This document shows, piece by piece, positions 27,051-36,601 of a DNA stretch of 64,000 nucleotides; position 1 is the stretch's first letter, and the number at the start of each line of letters is the position of its first letter. The DNA is from Flavobacteriales bacterium (GTDB lineage Bacteria > Bacteroidota > Bacteroidia > Flavobacteriales_D > UBA2798). The notes beneath the pieces are model-generated. The model searched no databases and was not told the DNA's origin. It was given only the letters and a program-made list of their open reading frames with translations. The DNA is taken from positions 66,370 through 130,369 of the forward strand of contig JAIBBF010000001.1 of the NCBI GenBank assembly GCA_019694795.1, given 5' to 3'. The position numbers were made by a program, and so were the translations under genes.

Positions 27051-27084
27051 AAAAAATCCCGGAGGTTTTCTTCGGGATTTTTTT
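27051..27084. terminator. Bidirectional rho-independent terminator
   Basis: AAAAAATCCCG (27051-27061) pairs with CGGGATTTTTT (27073-27083) across an 11-base loop. Flanking A and T runs make it functional on both strands, ending the LuxR-type regulator (+) and rluD (-). The rluD stop codon overlaps the arm of the hairpin. Confidence 0.85.
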
Positions 27085-28141
27085 ATGCTTTTTCGCTTGC
27101 CGTATAGGTTCGCCATTTCTCTAACACTGCTTTAAATCCTTCCGGTAATTCGGAATCGAATTGCATCCATTCATTTTTTTCGGGATGCACAAAACCTAAC
27201 GATTTTGCATGCAAAGCCTGACCCGGTATCAATGAAAAACAATTCTCCACAAATTGCTGGTACTTGGCAAAGGTGGTCCCCTTTAAAATTTTATCTCCAC
27301 CATATTCAGTATCGTTAAACAGGGTGTGACCAATATGCTTCATGTGAACGCGTATCTGATGGGTTCTTCCGGTTTCTAGTTTGCACTTCACCAGGGTGAC
27401 ATAACCCAGACGTTCAATTACGGAATAATGGGTAACAGCATGTTTTCCGTTAGAACCATCCTCATACACACGAAAAACTTTTCTATCCTGCAGCGATCGA
27501 CCGATATGTCCGGTAATTGTTCCGCTGTCGTTTTTTACATCGCCCCATACCAATGCATAATAGGTTCGCTCTGTACTTCGATCGAAGAACTGTTTAGCAA
27601 GATGGGTAAGTGCTTCCTCTGCTTTAGCAACCACCATAATTCCGGATGTGTTTTTATCGAGACGGTGTACTAATCCGGGACGAACCTCATCGCCTTGGCT
27701 GCGCGAAGGAATTTTACTGATTTCCTGAAAGTGATAGATTAAAGCATTGACCAATGTACCCGAATAATTTCCATAACCCGGATGCGTTACCAGTCCGGCA
27801 GGTTTATTTACCACTGCAAGAAATTCATCTTCGTACACCACTTCAATTGGAATATCCTGCGGAATTAATTCTATTTCGCGAACCGGATAAGGTAAAACAA
27901 TCGAAATTTCATCGAAGGGTTTTACTTTGTAATTCGGTTTTACGGGATGGGAATTAACAAGTATATTTCCGTTTCGTGCGGCTAACTGAATGCGGTTCCT
28001 ACTGGTACCCGATAAGCGGTCGAACAAAAATTTATCAATGCGAAGAAGTGATTGTCCCTTATCGACTTTTATATTGTGATGCTCGAATAACTCCTCGCCA
28101 CTGTCTTCGATTTTCTCTTCATCCCAATCCTGCTGTTCCAT
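27083..28141 (-). CDS. rluD: 23S rRNA pseudouridine synthase, RluD type
   Basis: The protein has an N-terminal S4 RNA-binding domain (about 31-85, SLLRIDKFLFDRLSG) and a RluA-family catalytic domain with the catalytic Asp162 in HRLDKNTSGIMVVAK. Other family blocks are VVNKPAGLVTHPGYGNYSGT and CKLETGRTHQIRVHM. It converts specific uridines in 23S rRNA to pseudouridine; RluD-like assignment follows the S4 domain and length of 352 aa. An acidic N-terminal extension of about 28 residues precedes S4. It is the last gene of the PASTA/T9SS/rluD group. Confidence 0.92.
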   Translation of the reverse strand: MEQQDWDEEKIEDSGEELFEHHNIKVDKGQSLLRIDKFLFDRLSGTSRNRIQLAARNGNILVNSHPVKPNYKVKPFDEISIVLPYPVREIELIPQDIPIEVVYEDEFLAVVNKPAGLVTHPGYGNYSGTLVNALIYHFQEISKIPSRSQGDEVRPGLVHRLDKNTSGIMVVAKAEEALTHLAKQFFDRSTERTYYALVWGDVKNDSGTITGHIGRSLQDRKVFRVYEDGSNGKHAVTHYSVIERLGYVTLVKCKLETGRTHQIRVHMKHIGHTLFNDTEYGGDKILKGTTFAKYQQFVENCFSLIPGQALHAKSLGFVHPEKNEWMQFDSELPEGFKAVLEKWRTYTASEKA

Positions 28142-28143
28142 CT

Positions 28144-30366
28144 TTAATGCTGCACTACAATTTTTTTGCTTCCGCGAATTCCGTCCTGAGAAACAATTTC
28201 AACGATGTAAAATCCATTGGAGAATTCACTTACATCAAATGATGTTCTTCCATTAAAAACTTCCGTGCGAATAATTCTTCCGGATAAATCATAAATAGAA
28301 AGTTGTGCATTCAACACATTCGCTTCAATATTTACTGCACTTTGTGAAGGGTTGGGCCAAATGGATAAATCAATTTCTTGTTTATTCAATACCGTAACAG
28401 AGGTTACATCTCCAATGCAACGATCGAAAACGGGACGCATCATGAGTGCTCCCTGAAATCCGGTTTGAACCCAACTTCCGGAAACATTGTACATGATTTT
28501 ATTTTGCGCATTGGTGTTGTAGTCGAAACCGATATTTAATTTATCACCATCCAGTTGTCGCCATCCCACAAAAAAAGTTCCGCTTATTGCCACCGGTACA
28601 TCCAATGCATATTCCGTAAATCCATTTAAGGAATCTTCATAGGTGGGGAAATGAAATGTTGTATTTGCACTCAATACATTTCCAGGTGTAGTTCCCGGTC
28701 CCGTTCCATCCCATACCGTGAGGAAGAAGGGGTGTCCGCTAACATTATTCACCGATGGTTCAAAATGGATACGCACCGACCGTAAGGTATCCTGATTGGG
28801 AATACTGAATTTATAAGCGAGTTTTGCATTGGCGGCTTGCGGACCATAAGCGGCTTCGGCAGAACCATCGTCATAAGCATATTCATCGCCAAAATATTGT
28901 TGAAAGTAAAGGGTATCGTTGGGTTGAAAATTACTTCCGGGATTAAAGGATACCGCTACATCAAAAAGAACTTTGCATTCGTCGGCCAATGAAGTATCAA
29001 ACACAAATGCACTGGCGCCGATATCATACAACGAAGAAAAATTGGAGTAGCTGCTTACACTTGGAATATTGGGTGAAGTAATCGTGCCTTGCGGAGTTCC
29101 CTGATAAGAGATTTCCATTTGCTGGGCGACCACAATTTTTGCTACATCATCATTGTTTCGCTGATAAACCGATAAGGTATCTGCCATATATCCTGCAGGA
29201 TTCCATTGGTAATGCGTCCATGGCATTCTGGAATAATCTTTCAGTATGCTAACAACATCATAAACAAAAGCTACATCCGGACGAATGGTATCGTGTATGT
29301 TTCGGGTGCTGTTCAGGTATACATAGTCAATATGCCAATGGTCCAGACTTCCCGACAAATTCCCTTTGTTTTTGAAACGGAACATAAATCCGTCTTCAAA
29401 AAATAAATTATCGGTAATAGGAATTAATACTTGCTTAAAGGTTTCATCGCTTAATGCACCGGGACTCGCCCATTGCTGATACCAGGTTGCTACGCTGGGC
29501 GACCAAAATTCCAGAATAAGCGAATCGCCTGCTTCAGGTTGATTTCCTCTTCCCGTTGGTTGATAAAAGAAGCTGAGATAAACCGAATCTGCTGCCGTAT
29601 AAGGAATATTCCCCGGCTTTAAATCGAGATTGATGGGTTTTGAAGTGAGGTAATCGCAATATCCCGTTAAGGTTGTATTGATAAAATCGTAGGGATATCC
29701 ATTTTCATCGAGTCCGTCGAATGTTGCAACGCCAATGGTGGGTGGTCCAATCGGATAACGGTTATTGCGGTAAACATAACGATCCTGCCAGAGTGAAATA
29801 TCGCCAACGGAGGATACAAAGTTGACATACACCGAATCCTGAACCACATTCGGATTGGGAATCCAGATGGTGTCCGGCGATGAAGGTAACCACAATGTAT
29901 CGATGATATAATAACGCGGATATACCCATTCCAATGTTCCAACAATCGGATAGGCTGTTAAATCATTAATGGTAATTTGTATACTATCGAGCGGTGTATT
30001 GATTTGTACCGTATCACCATTAATGGTGTCGTATTCGATGTAATAGGTAACTGAGTTCATGTATTTCACGGTATCGTTTAAAGCAACGGTACCGGAGGCA
30101 TCGTACAAGTGATAATACAATTGAGTAGTTACATTCGGATCTCCTTGTTGAGCGTTATAGGATTTAAAAAAATCGCGACTGAAATCGTCCATAAACGGAA
30201 GATTAATCGTATCGATTTCATAAATGAAAATGTCGGGATAAGACCTGTATTGTTTTCTCTTTTGCTGCAATTCGAAATTGCCGTTCAAAGGAGAAACTGC
30301 TTCGGCTTGTGCAAATAGTTCAACAGCGAAACACAAAAAGAGGAAGAAAAATAAATACCGTTTCAT
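28144..30366 (-). CDS. T9SS-secreted protein with type A sorting domain
   Basis: A signal peptide (YLFFFLFLCFAVELFAQ) leads into a 640-residue region rich in Asp, Thr, Tyr and beta-strand. No enzyme motif is recognised; LSFFYQPTGRGNQPEAGDSL and FLTVWDGTGPGTTPG suggest jelly-roll-like modules seen in large surface proteins. A T9SS sorting domain ends it (SIWPNPSQSAVNIEANV ... LSIYDLSGRIIRTE ... GFYIVEIVSQDG ... KKIVVQH). It should be exported and surface-attached. It sits 2 bases before rluD and 6 bases after the PASTA gene, an odd place for a surface protein. Confidence 0.88.
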   Translation of the reverse strand: MKRYLFFFLFLCFAVELFAQAEAVSPLNGNFELQQKRKQYRSYPDIFIYEIDTINLPFMDDFSRDFFKSYNAQQGDPNVTTQLYYHLYDASGTVALNDTVKYMNSVTYYIEYDTINGDTVQINTPLDSIQITINDLTAYPIVGTLEWVYPRYYIIDTLWLPSSPDTIWIPNPNVVQDSVYVNFVSSVGDISLWQDRYVYRNNRYPIGPPTIGVATFDGLDENGYPYDFINTTLTGYCDYLTSKPINLDLKPGNIPYTAADSVYLSFFYQPTGRGNQPEAGDSLILEFWSPSVATWYQQWASPGALSDETFKQVLIPITDNLFFEDGFMFRFKNKGNLSGSLDHWHIDYVYLNSTRNIHDTIRPDVAFVYDVVSILKDYSRMPWTHYQWNPAGYMADTLSVYQRNNDDVAKIVVAQQMEISYQGTPQGTITSPNIPSVSSYSNFSSLYDIGASAFVFDTSLADECKVLFDVAVSFNPGSNFQPNDTLYFQQYFGDEYAYDDGSAEAAYGPQAANAKLAYKFSIPNQDTLRSVRIHFEPSVNNVSGHPFFLTVWDGTGPGTTPGNVLSANTTFHFPTYEDSLNGFTEYALDVPVAISGTFFVGWRQLDGDKLNIGFDYNTNAQNKIMYNVSGSWVQTGFQGALMMRPVFDRCIGDVTSVTVLNKQEIDLSIWPNPSQSAVNIEANVLNAQLSIYDLSGRIIRTEVFNGRTSFDVSEFSNGFYIVEIVSQDGIRGSKKIVVQH

Positions 30367-30372
30367 CAGTCA

Positions 30373-31182
30373 TTAAGGCTTTTGAATTTTCTCCGGATCC
30401 ATCGATCGCCATACGGTAACTTCCGAACCGGAGGCTGCTTCCGAACCTGCACCGGGCGACTGGCGGTAAATGCGTGCCTGGAGGGAATCCTTCCGGGTAA
30501 CACAACCTTCGCAGCTGGCCGAATACAAGCTAAGCGCAACAGTATTTAAACTCGAATTTGCTTCATCTATTGTCTTACCCATTAAATCGGGCACCACTTC
30601 GTTTCCTCCCCCTTTACCCTGACCCAAAACCAGCTCAATGGTAGAGCCTTTTTCCACCTTGTCGCCGGCGGTGATGGGGCGATTTTTGAATTTTTGTTCA
30701 ATGACGCAGTCCTTACAATCCGAATAAGGTTTGTAGGTGTATTTCACTTTTAGTCCCACAATCCGCAAAATTCCTTCGGCATGTTTTTTCGATTTGTACA
30801 CAAGATCCGGCATGGAAACCATTAGCGGGGCAAGCGAAACAACAGTGATGTAAATAGTACGGTCGGCCTTAACGAACTGACCTGTAGAATCGGTCGGACC
30901 CGGATCCTGAGCAATGACCGTTCCCTTTGGGAATTTGTCGGTAGCAACGGAGTCCACCGTAAATTTTAATCCAATGGGCGACAATTTTCCTTCCACCTCA
31001 TTCATATTCATTCCCACCAGCGAAGGCACGGAAATATAGTTTTCTTCCCCGAAACGGGTATAGCTTTTCAGGTACCACATGGTGCCGTAAAAAAGCAGGA
31101 CCATGGTAAGCAAGCCAAGGCCCACATGTTTCAGGAACTGAAGCGAAATCAGAAAACGACCAATATTTCCAAGCGTACGCAT
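30373..31182 (-). CDS. Membrane-anchored PASTA-domain protein
   Basis: The frame is open to 31290, but the ATG at 31182 gives MRTLGNIGRF followed by one transmembrane helix (about 16-38), the expected topology, so it is preferred (269 aa). Three PASTA repeats follow: about 48-115 (VPSLVGMNMNEVEGKL), 120-190 (MPDLVYKSKKHAEGILR) and 193-262 (VPDLMGKTIDEANSSL). PASTA domains bind peptidoglycan or beta-lactam-like ligands, but here no Ser/Thr kinase or PBP domain is attached, as is usual in Bacteroidota. Proximity to ddl fits a cell-wall link. Confidence 0.88.
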   Translation of the reverse strand: MRTLGNIGRFLISLQFLKHVGLGLLTMVLLFYGTMWYLKSYTRFGEENYISVPSLVGMNMNEVEGKLSPIGLKFTVDSVATDKFPKGTVIAQDPGPTDSTGQFVKADRTIYITVVSLAPLMVSMPDLVYKSKKHAEGILRIVGLKVKYTYKPYSDCKDCVIEQKFKNRPITAGDKVEKGSTIELVLGQGKGGGNEVVPDLMGKTIDEANSSLNTVALSLYSASCEGCVTRKDSLQARIYRQSPGAGSEAASGSEVTVWRSMDPEKIQKP

Positions 31183-31365
31183 ATTCGGGATGTGAATGAC
31201 AAATATAACCTCAATTCCCACAAAACGGAAGTAAAAAAGAGCAGAGTCAGTAATAATTCCATCACCGGGTGATAAAAAAAGGAAATTCACCTTCGATTGT
31301 GGGTTATTTACCGAAAGCAGTCATTTCGGTCTGGGGAGGTGCCTTATTTTTGAAAAAAAAATCAC

Positions 31366-32340
31366 ATGAAAAAGAACATTGCCGTTTTAATGGGGGGATA
31401 CTCACATGAAGCACAGATTTCGATGAAAAGCGGTGAAACGGTTTTAAAACATATTGATTCGGAAAAATACAATACGGTAAAAATTGTCATTGACGAAAAG
31501 GGATGGAATGCCCATTTCAATGAGCAGGTTATACCGGTTGACAAAAACGATTTCAGTGTCACCCGCCAGGGTGAAAAAATAAAATTCGATCTCGCCTTTG
31601 TTGTTATCCACGGCACCCCGGGTGAAGACGGAAAACTTCAGGCTTATTTCGATATGATCGGAATGAAATACACCACCTCAGGTGTGCTGCCATTGGCGTT
31701 GACCTTTAACAAATATGCCTGCAATACCTATTTACAACAACTGGGAATCCGCTGTGCAAAATCCATCCGAATCACGCGGGAAAGTTCCGTAAATACCAAT
31801 GAAATTGCGAATGAAATCGGACTCCCGATGTTTATTAAACCCAGCGACGGAGGATCGAGTTTTGGAGTTACGAAAGTGAAATCGAAAGAGGAAATTGAAT
31901 CTGCCATTCAAACTGCGCTTGAGCATGGAACTGAAGCCGTCATAGAATCATTCGTTAACGGCACCGAAGTGACATGCGGTATTTATCACCTGGGTGGAAA
32001 AACAACTGTGCTTTACCCTACAGAAATTGTTTCTGAAAACGAATTCTTCGATTTTGATGCGAAATACAAAGGACTTTCTCAGGAAATTACACCTGCACGA
32101 ATCAGTGAAGAATTAACGGAACTCATTCGGAACACCACTAAAAAAGTGTATCATTTTCTTGCATTAAAAGGATTGTCGCGCGTTGATTACATCATCCAAA
32201 ACGGTGAACCCTTTTTGATTGAAGTCAACACCGTACCCGGTTTATCCGATGCCAGTATCATTCCACAACAGGCTCGTCACTCCGGAATTGCACTTCGTGA
32301 TTTATTCGGAGCAATGATTGAGGATGCATTAATGCGTTAA
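31366..32340 (+). CDS. ddl: D-alanine--D-alanine ligase
   Basis: This ATP-grasp enzyme joins two D-alanines for peptidoglycan precursors. The N-terminal motif VLMGGYSHEAQISMKSG, the ATP-grasp loop FIKPSDGGSSFGVTKV, and the magnesium-ligand region FLIEVNTVPGLSDASIIP are all clear, and the length (324 aa) is typical. A TATTTTTG element at 31345-31352 lies 13 bases before the ATG and is probably the promoter -7 box. It overlaps rdgB tail-to-tail by 12 bases. Confidence 0.95.
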   Translation: MKKNIAVLMGGYSHEAQISMKSGETVLKHIDSEKYNTVKIVIDEKGWNAHFNEQVIPVDKNDFSVTRQGEKIKFDLAFVVIHGTPGEDGKLQAYFDMIGMKYTTSGVLPLALTFNKYACNTYLQQLGIRCAKSIRITRESSVNTNEIANEIGLPMFIKPSDGGSSFGVTKVKSKEEIESAIQTALEHGTEAVIESFVNGTEVTCGIYHLGGKTTVLYPTEIVSENEFFDFDAKYKGLSQEITPARISEELTELIRNTTKKVYHFLALKGLSRVDYIIQNGEPFLIEVNTVPGLSDASIIPQQARHSGIALRDLFGAMIEDALMR

Positions 32341-32901
32341 GAAATTCACCAGCTTTTGCATGGCAATTGCACGGTGACTGATTTTATTTTTCACCTCGGA
32401 AGAAAGTTCAGAAAAGGTCAAATCATAACCCTCGGGAATAAAAACCGGATCATAACCAAATCCGCCATTCCCTCTTCGTTCGGGAATGATTTTTCCTTCT
32501 ATTTCGCCTTCAAAAACATATTCACCCTGCTCAGAAATAAAAGCCATGGCACAACGAAAACGGGCTGTTTTATTGGAGTGAACAGCCATTTCGTTCAATA
32601 ATTTATTCATATTTTTTTCCGGATCTTTTTCTTCGCCAGCATAACGAGCCGAATAAATCCCCGGAGCACCATTCAAGGCATCCGCTTCAATTCCCGAATC
32701 GTCGGCAATGGTGGGAATTCCGAATTTGTCAAAGACATAACGCGCCTTCTGCAATGCATTCGCGGCAAAGGTATCACCCGTTTCAGGTAAATCTTCGTTT
32801 ACCGGAAAGTCGTTTAAATCCAGCAATTGGAACCTTTCGTCAAGCAATTCGGCAATTTCCTTTACCTTATTGCGGTTTTGTGTAGCTAATAAGATCTTCA
32901 T
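32329..32901 (-). CDS. rdgB: XTP/dITP diphosphatase (RdgB/HAM1)
   Basis: A 190 aa housekeeping enzyme that removes deaminated purine nucleotides (ITP, dITP, XTP). The substrate loop LATQNRNKVKEI at residues 4-15 and the block IADDSGIEADALNGAPGIYSARYAG are diagnostic. The final FSELSSEVKNKISHRAIA is the conserved C-terminal motif. It is divergent from the polysaccharide operon and converges on ddl. Confidence 0.95.
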   Translation of the reverse strand: MKILLATQNRNKVKEIAELLDERFQLLDLNDFPVNEDLPETGDTFAANALQKARYVFDKFGIPTIADDSGIEADALNGAPGIYSARYAGEEKDPEKNMNKLLNEMAVHSNKTARFRCAMAFISEQGEYVFEGEIEGKIIPERRGNGGFGYDPVFIPEGYDLTFSELSSEVKNKISHRAIAMQKLVNFLTH

Positions 32902-32927
32902 AAAAACTTGTTGGTAAAGTTACACAA

Positions 32928-32962
32928 GTTGGCCAATTAAAGTCGCCAATTCTTTATCTTTG
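32928..32962 (+). promoter_or_regulatory. Putative promoter of the 13-gene polysaccharide operon
   Basis: GTTG at 32928-32931 and TATCTTTG at 32955-32962 fit the Bacteroidota consensus TTTG/TAnnTTTG, with a somewhat long 23-base spacer and one mismatch upstream. The sulfotransferase start follows 36 bases later. No other promoter-like gap exists between here and 44965, so this may drive the whole operon. Confidence 0.45.
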
Positions 32963-32998
32963 ATTCCTCTCATTTTGAGAAACAAACACTGCTGTTGA

Positions 32999-33892
32999 TT
33001 GGGGTCGAACAAAAAAATAAGTTTGATGATTGTGGGTGCGCAAAAAGCAGGCACCACTTCATTGTTGCGTTATTTGGGAGAACATCCTGAATTATTAGCA
33101 CACAATGCCAATGAATTTTCATATTTCTATTCCGATTCCGAATATGAACAACCCTACCCGGATGCCGTTCGCTCTTATTTTGGCACAGCCGTTTATACCG
33201 ATCGCCAGCTGATTGCAAAACATGCCAACTTATATACTTCTGAAACGGGATTGGAACGATTAGCCAAATCGAATTCCGAATGCAAACTCATTTTGCTGCT
33301 GCGTGAACCTGTTAGCCGCGCTTATTCCAGTTACCAGATGGAAAAATTATATCAGCGGGTGAATTTTGAATTTTCAGATTTGGTTCAATACTTAAAAGGT
33401 GAAAAACGAATTGAAGTAGAAGATTGGCAGATGGAAGCAATTGTTGAATATTCGCAATACGATCTTCAGCTTGAAAAAATCCTGCGTTTTTTCCCTAAAG
33501 AACAAATCCGCATTCTCGATTTCCATCTTTTTTCTGCCGACCCTCTCCCCTATTGCCGTTCAATTTTTGAATGGATTGGCGTTGAGAAAGATTTTTATCC
33601 ACGGGTACGAACCATTCACAACGAAACACGGATAGCGCGTTCGCAGACTTATTCAAAAATGATCCGGAATTTACTAGTAGAAGAAAGCATCGTACGTAAA
33701 ATCGGAGAAAAAATATTTCCTACCCGTGTTCGAAGTGCAATTGGTAAAAAAATAAGAGACTCTAACAAATCCGGAAAAACATACGACAAAATCGACGAGG
33801 TCAGTCGGCACGAACTACAGCTTTATTTTCAGGAAAACATAAAACGCCTGGAACAATTAAGCGGACAAACTTTTTCGCAATGGCTGAACTGA
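32999..33892 (+). CDS. PAPS-dependent sulfotransferase
   Basis: The 5'-phosphosulfate loop VGAQKAGTTSLLRYLGEHPE near the N-terminus and the 3'-phosphate site LLLREPVSRAYSSYQM near residue 100 identify a cytoplasmic sulfotransferase using PAPS, of the heparan/chondroitin-like bacterial type. The acceptor is probably a sugar of the polymer made by this operon. The track start is a TTG; an ATG 27 bases later (33026) would begin directly at the loop and is also possible. It is first in the 13-gene operon and overlaps the Wzm gene by 13 bases. Confidence 0.9.
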   Translation: MGSNKKISLMIVGAQKAGTTSLLRYLGEHPELLAHNANEFSYFYSDSEYEQPYPDAVRSYFGTAVYTDRQLIAKHANLYTSETGLERLAKSNSECKLILLLREPVSRAYSSYQMEKLYQRVNFEFSDLVQYLKGEKRIEVEDWQMEAIVEYSQYDLQLEKILRFFPKEQIRILDFHLFSADPLPYCRSIFEWIGVEKDFYPRVRTIHNETRIARSQTYSKMIRNLLVEESIVRKIGEKIFPTRVRSAIGKKIRDSNKSGKTYDKIDEVSRHELQLYFQENIKRLEQLSGQTFSQWLN

Positions 33893-34707
33893 ATAAGGAA
33901 TACGAAATTGTTCCCGTTTCTAAATTCAGTTTTGGAGCGAAGGAACTCTTGCGCAACCGCGAGCTGTTGTATTTTTTCATTTGGAGAGATATTAAAATCC
34001 GCTACAAACAAACACTGTTAGGCATCGCCTGGGTTATTTTACAACCCTTACTCCTGATGATGGTTTTCAGCTATGTTTTAGCTGCCCGGTTTAATCAGGA
34101 TTTAAACGGAATCGATTACGGAACATTTGTGTTGGGCGGACTCCTCATGTGGAATATTTTTTCTTCTGCATTGGCGAATGCGGGACAAGGAATGGTGAGT
34201 AATGCCAACATCATTAAAAAAATTTATTTCCCCCGCCTTATCATTCCCCTAAGCGCGGTAGCTGTTTCACTTTTCGATTTTCTTTTTGCTACGATAATTT
34301 ACATTGTCGTTTTAATCTATTACCAAACACCCATTCATTTTACCGGATTACTTTTTCTGTTGCCTGCACTCATATTAACCGCCACAGCCGCATTGGGTAG
34401 TGGAAGTTTAATTGCAGCGCTGAATGTAAAATACCGCGACTTCAGATACATTCTCCCCTTTCTGATACAAACCATGATGTTTGTTACACCGGTTTTTTAT
34501 CCGATTTGCAGCAGCTGTGGAATCAGTTCTTATCTTTTTGCACTTAATCCCATGTATGCTCCTGTGCAATTATTCCGGATGCATCTGGAAGGCTCAGCGA
34601 TACAGGCGGAATTAATTGGAATAAGCATCGCTTTCAACCTGATTTTACTAATGGCGGGCTTAATCGTATTTCGAAAAATGGAATCTTATTTTGCCGACAT
34701 CGCATGA
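33880..34707 (+). CDS. wzm: Polysaccharide ABC exporter, permease subunit (Wzm-like)
   Basis: This 275 aa ABC-2-type permease has the TagG/Wzm pattern: an amphipathic N-terminus, RELLYFFIWRDIKIRYKQTLLGIAWVILQP at the first helix, six hydrophobic segments, and the LAALNVKYRDFRYILPFLIQ region before the last helices. It forms a channel with the next-encoded ATPase to move a lipid-linked polysaccharide across the inner membrane. It overlaps the sulfotransferase gene by 13 bases and the Wzt gene by 4. Confidence 0.92.
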   Translation: MAELNKEYEIVPVSKFSFGAKELLRNRELLYFFIWRDIKIRYKQTLLGIAWVILQPLLLMMVFSYVLAARFNQDLNGIDYGTFVLGGLLMWNIFSSALANAGQGMVSNANIIKKIYFPRLIIPLSAVAVSLFDFLFATIIYIVVLIYYQTPIHFTGLLFLLPALILTATAALGSGSLIAALNVKYRDFRYILPFLIQTMMFVTPVFYPICSSCGISSYLFALNPMYAPVQLFRMHLEGSAIQAELIGISIAFNLILLMAGLIVFRKMESYFADIA

Positions 34708-35894
34708 AGCCTATTCTCGAAATACAACATATCAGCAAAAAATTTCGGATACGGCATGAGTCCAGGTCTTATTTAAGCCTACGTGATTCTTTTACGGAAT
34801 TATTCCGCAGCAACAAGAGTACGACGGAAGAATTTTTCGCACTCAAGGATATTCATTTTGATGTTTTTCCGGGTGATACGATTGGAATAGTCGGAAAAAA
34901 CGGTGCAGGAAAATCAACATTATTAAAAATTTTATCACGCATTACTCCACCCAGCAGCGGAAAAATTAAATGCCGTGGAAGAATGGCATCCTTACTGGAA
35001 GTGGGAACGGGTTTTCATCCCGAATTAAGCGGAAGAGAAAATATTTATTTCAACGGTTCCATTCTCGGAATGAAAAAACAGGAGATTGACCGGAATTTTG
35101 ATGCTATAGTGGATTTTTCCGGCGTTGAAAAATTTCTTGATACCCCATTAAAGCATTATAGCTCCGGTATGCAATTGCGACTGGCATTTGCTGTAGCCGC
35201 TTTTCTTGAAAACGAAATTCTTGTTATTGATGAAGTCCTTGCCGTTGGCGATGCAGAATTTCAGAAGAAATGTCTGGGAAAAATGGATGAAGTGAGCAAA
35301 AGTGGCAGGACCATATTGTTTGTTAGTCACCATCTAACCTCCGTTGAACAACTTTGTTCCAAATCCATTTACTTACAAAATGGTCAACTAAAAAATTTCG
35401 ATGTTACACCTACCATTCTATCCGAATATTTAAATGAAATATTTCACTCGGGTGATGATAATAATTATCTGTGCACCAAAGCCCGGAATGAATTTTCATT
35501 TCAATCCATTGCATTAGATACAAATCGGTTTGAATGGCATGAGTCGGTAACTGTGCGGATTAAATTCCAGGAAGAAATTGTTCCTTCTGCAATTATTGGT
35601 TATGCATTATTTGCTGCGAACGGAACCCGTTTATTTTCGGAATACAAATCCGTTAAGGAATTAAACATAAAAAATGGATTGGAATTAATCCTCCAGCTTC
35701 CAAAAGGAATATTATTACCCGGAAATTATTATTTCGGATTCGCCATTAGTTTACCGGGGAGTCACAATTTAGATTTGGTGGAAAACACTTGTCATTTTAC
35801 CATTAGCGATGAAAAAGGTGAATTTCCTTTTCATCCAGGAATTGAACGGGGGTATTTAAATATAGAAAGTCACTGGAATTGCACTGAACAATGA
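34704..35894 (+). CDS. wzt: Polysaccharide ABC exporter ATPase with C-terminal glycan-binding extension (Wzt-like)
   Basis: The ABC domain (1-235) has Walker A GKNGAGKST at 64-72, signature YSSGMQLR, Walker B ILVIDE and the polysaccharide-exporter block LLEVGTGFHPELSGREN. About 155 further residues (approximately 240-396) form a beta-sandwich-like extension. In E. coli O8/O9a this extension reads the capped non-reducing end of the O-antigen before export. Its presence argues that this operon's polymer is terminated by a modified residue. The sequence ends HSGIERGYLNIESHWN-like and is not truncated. Confidence 0.92.
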   Translation: MKPILEIQHISKKFRIRHESRSYLSLRDSFTELFRSNKSTTEEFFALKDIHFDVFPGDTIGIVGKNGAGKSTLLKILSRITPPSSGKIKCRGRMASLLEVGTGFHPELSGRENIYFNGSILGMKKQEIDRNFDAIVDFSGVEKFLDTPLKHYSSGMQLRLAFAVAAFLENEILVIDEVLAVGDAEFQKKCLGKMDEVSKSGRTILFVSHHLTSVEQLCSKSIYLQNGQLKNFDVTPTILSEYLNEIFHSGDDNNYLCTKARNEFSFQSIALDTNRFEWHESVTVRIKFQEEIVPSAIIGYALFAANGTRLFSEYKSVKELNIKNGLELILQLPKGILLPGNYYFGFAISLPGSHNLDLVENTCHFTISDEKGEFPFHPGIERGYLNIESHWNCTEQ

Positions 35895-36601
35895 AACAAA
35901 CATTATACTACTTAAAAATGCTGGTCCCACCGGTATTCATTAAAATCGCGAATAAGGCGGGAATTGGTGGACCAAAAAAAATTGTTCGTTATCCTAAAAA
36001 TGAAAACGATCAGCAACAACTCGATATGTATTTCGATCCGGAATACACTAAAATTCTCGAGACCTGGGGAGCAGAAACAACTTGGATCGAGATTCAGTAT
36101 TTGCTGGCCAGCGGAAAAGGGAAAGTCCTCGACATCGCCTGCGGATCGGGTGTAACCATCGAATGGCTGAAAGGCAATACCGATCTTGAAGTACACGGTT
36201 GTGACATTTCCGATTTACTCATTCAGAAAGCAGTGGATCGAGGTATACCGAAAGAACATTTGCTGATTACCGATGCAACTGCCATGTCGTATGCCGACAA
36301 TTCCTTCAACTATTCCTACTCCATCGGATCACTAGAACATTTTACGGCGAACGGAATTGAAAAATTTATAGCAGAAGCATCACGCGTTACATCCATTGCT
36401 TCAATGCACATGATTCCAACTTCGAAATCAGGAAAAAATGAAGGCTGGCTGAATACCTCCACAACCATTCAAACCTTTCATAATAATTCCGACGAATGGT
36501 GGATGGAACGATTTAAAAAACATTTCCGCGAAGTCCAAATGCTTAACTCAAGCTGGCACGATGATATTTCGTATGGACGTTGGTTTATTTGCAAAAAATA
36601 A
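35891..36601 (+). CDS. SAM-dependent methyltransferase
   Basis: A class I methyltransferase fold with motif I VLDIACGSGVTIEWL (near residue 80), acidic loop HGCDISDLLIQKA and post-motif SYSIGSLEHFTANG. Length is 236 aa. Placed right after the Wzt gene with a 4-base overlap, it probably methylates a sugar of the exported polymer, perhaps the terminal cap that Wzt recognises. The acceptor is inferred from context only. Confidence 0.85.
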   Translation: MKQTLYYLKMLVPPVFIKIANKAGIGGPKKIVRYPKNENDQQQLDMYFDPEYTKILETWGAETTWIEIQYLLASGKGKVLDIACGSGVTIEWLKGNTDLEVHGCDISDLLIQKAVDRGIPKEHLLITDATAMSYADNSFNYSYSIGSLEHFTANGIEKFIAEASRVTSIASMHMIPTSKSGKNEGWLNTSTTIQTFHNNSDEWWMERFKKHFREVQMLNSSWHDDISYGRWFICKK

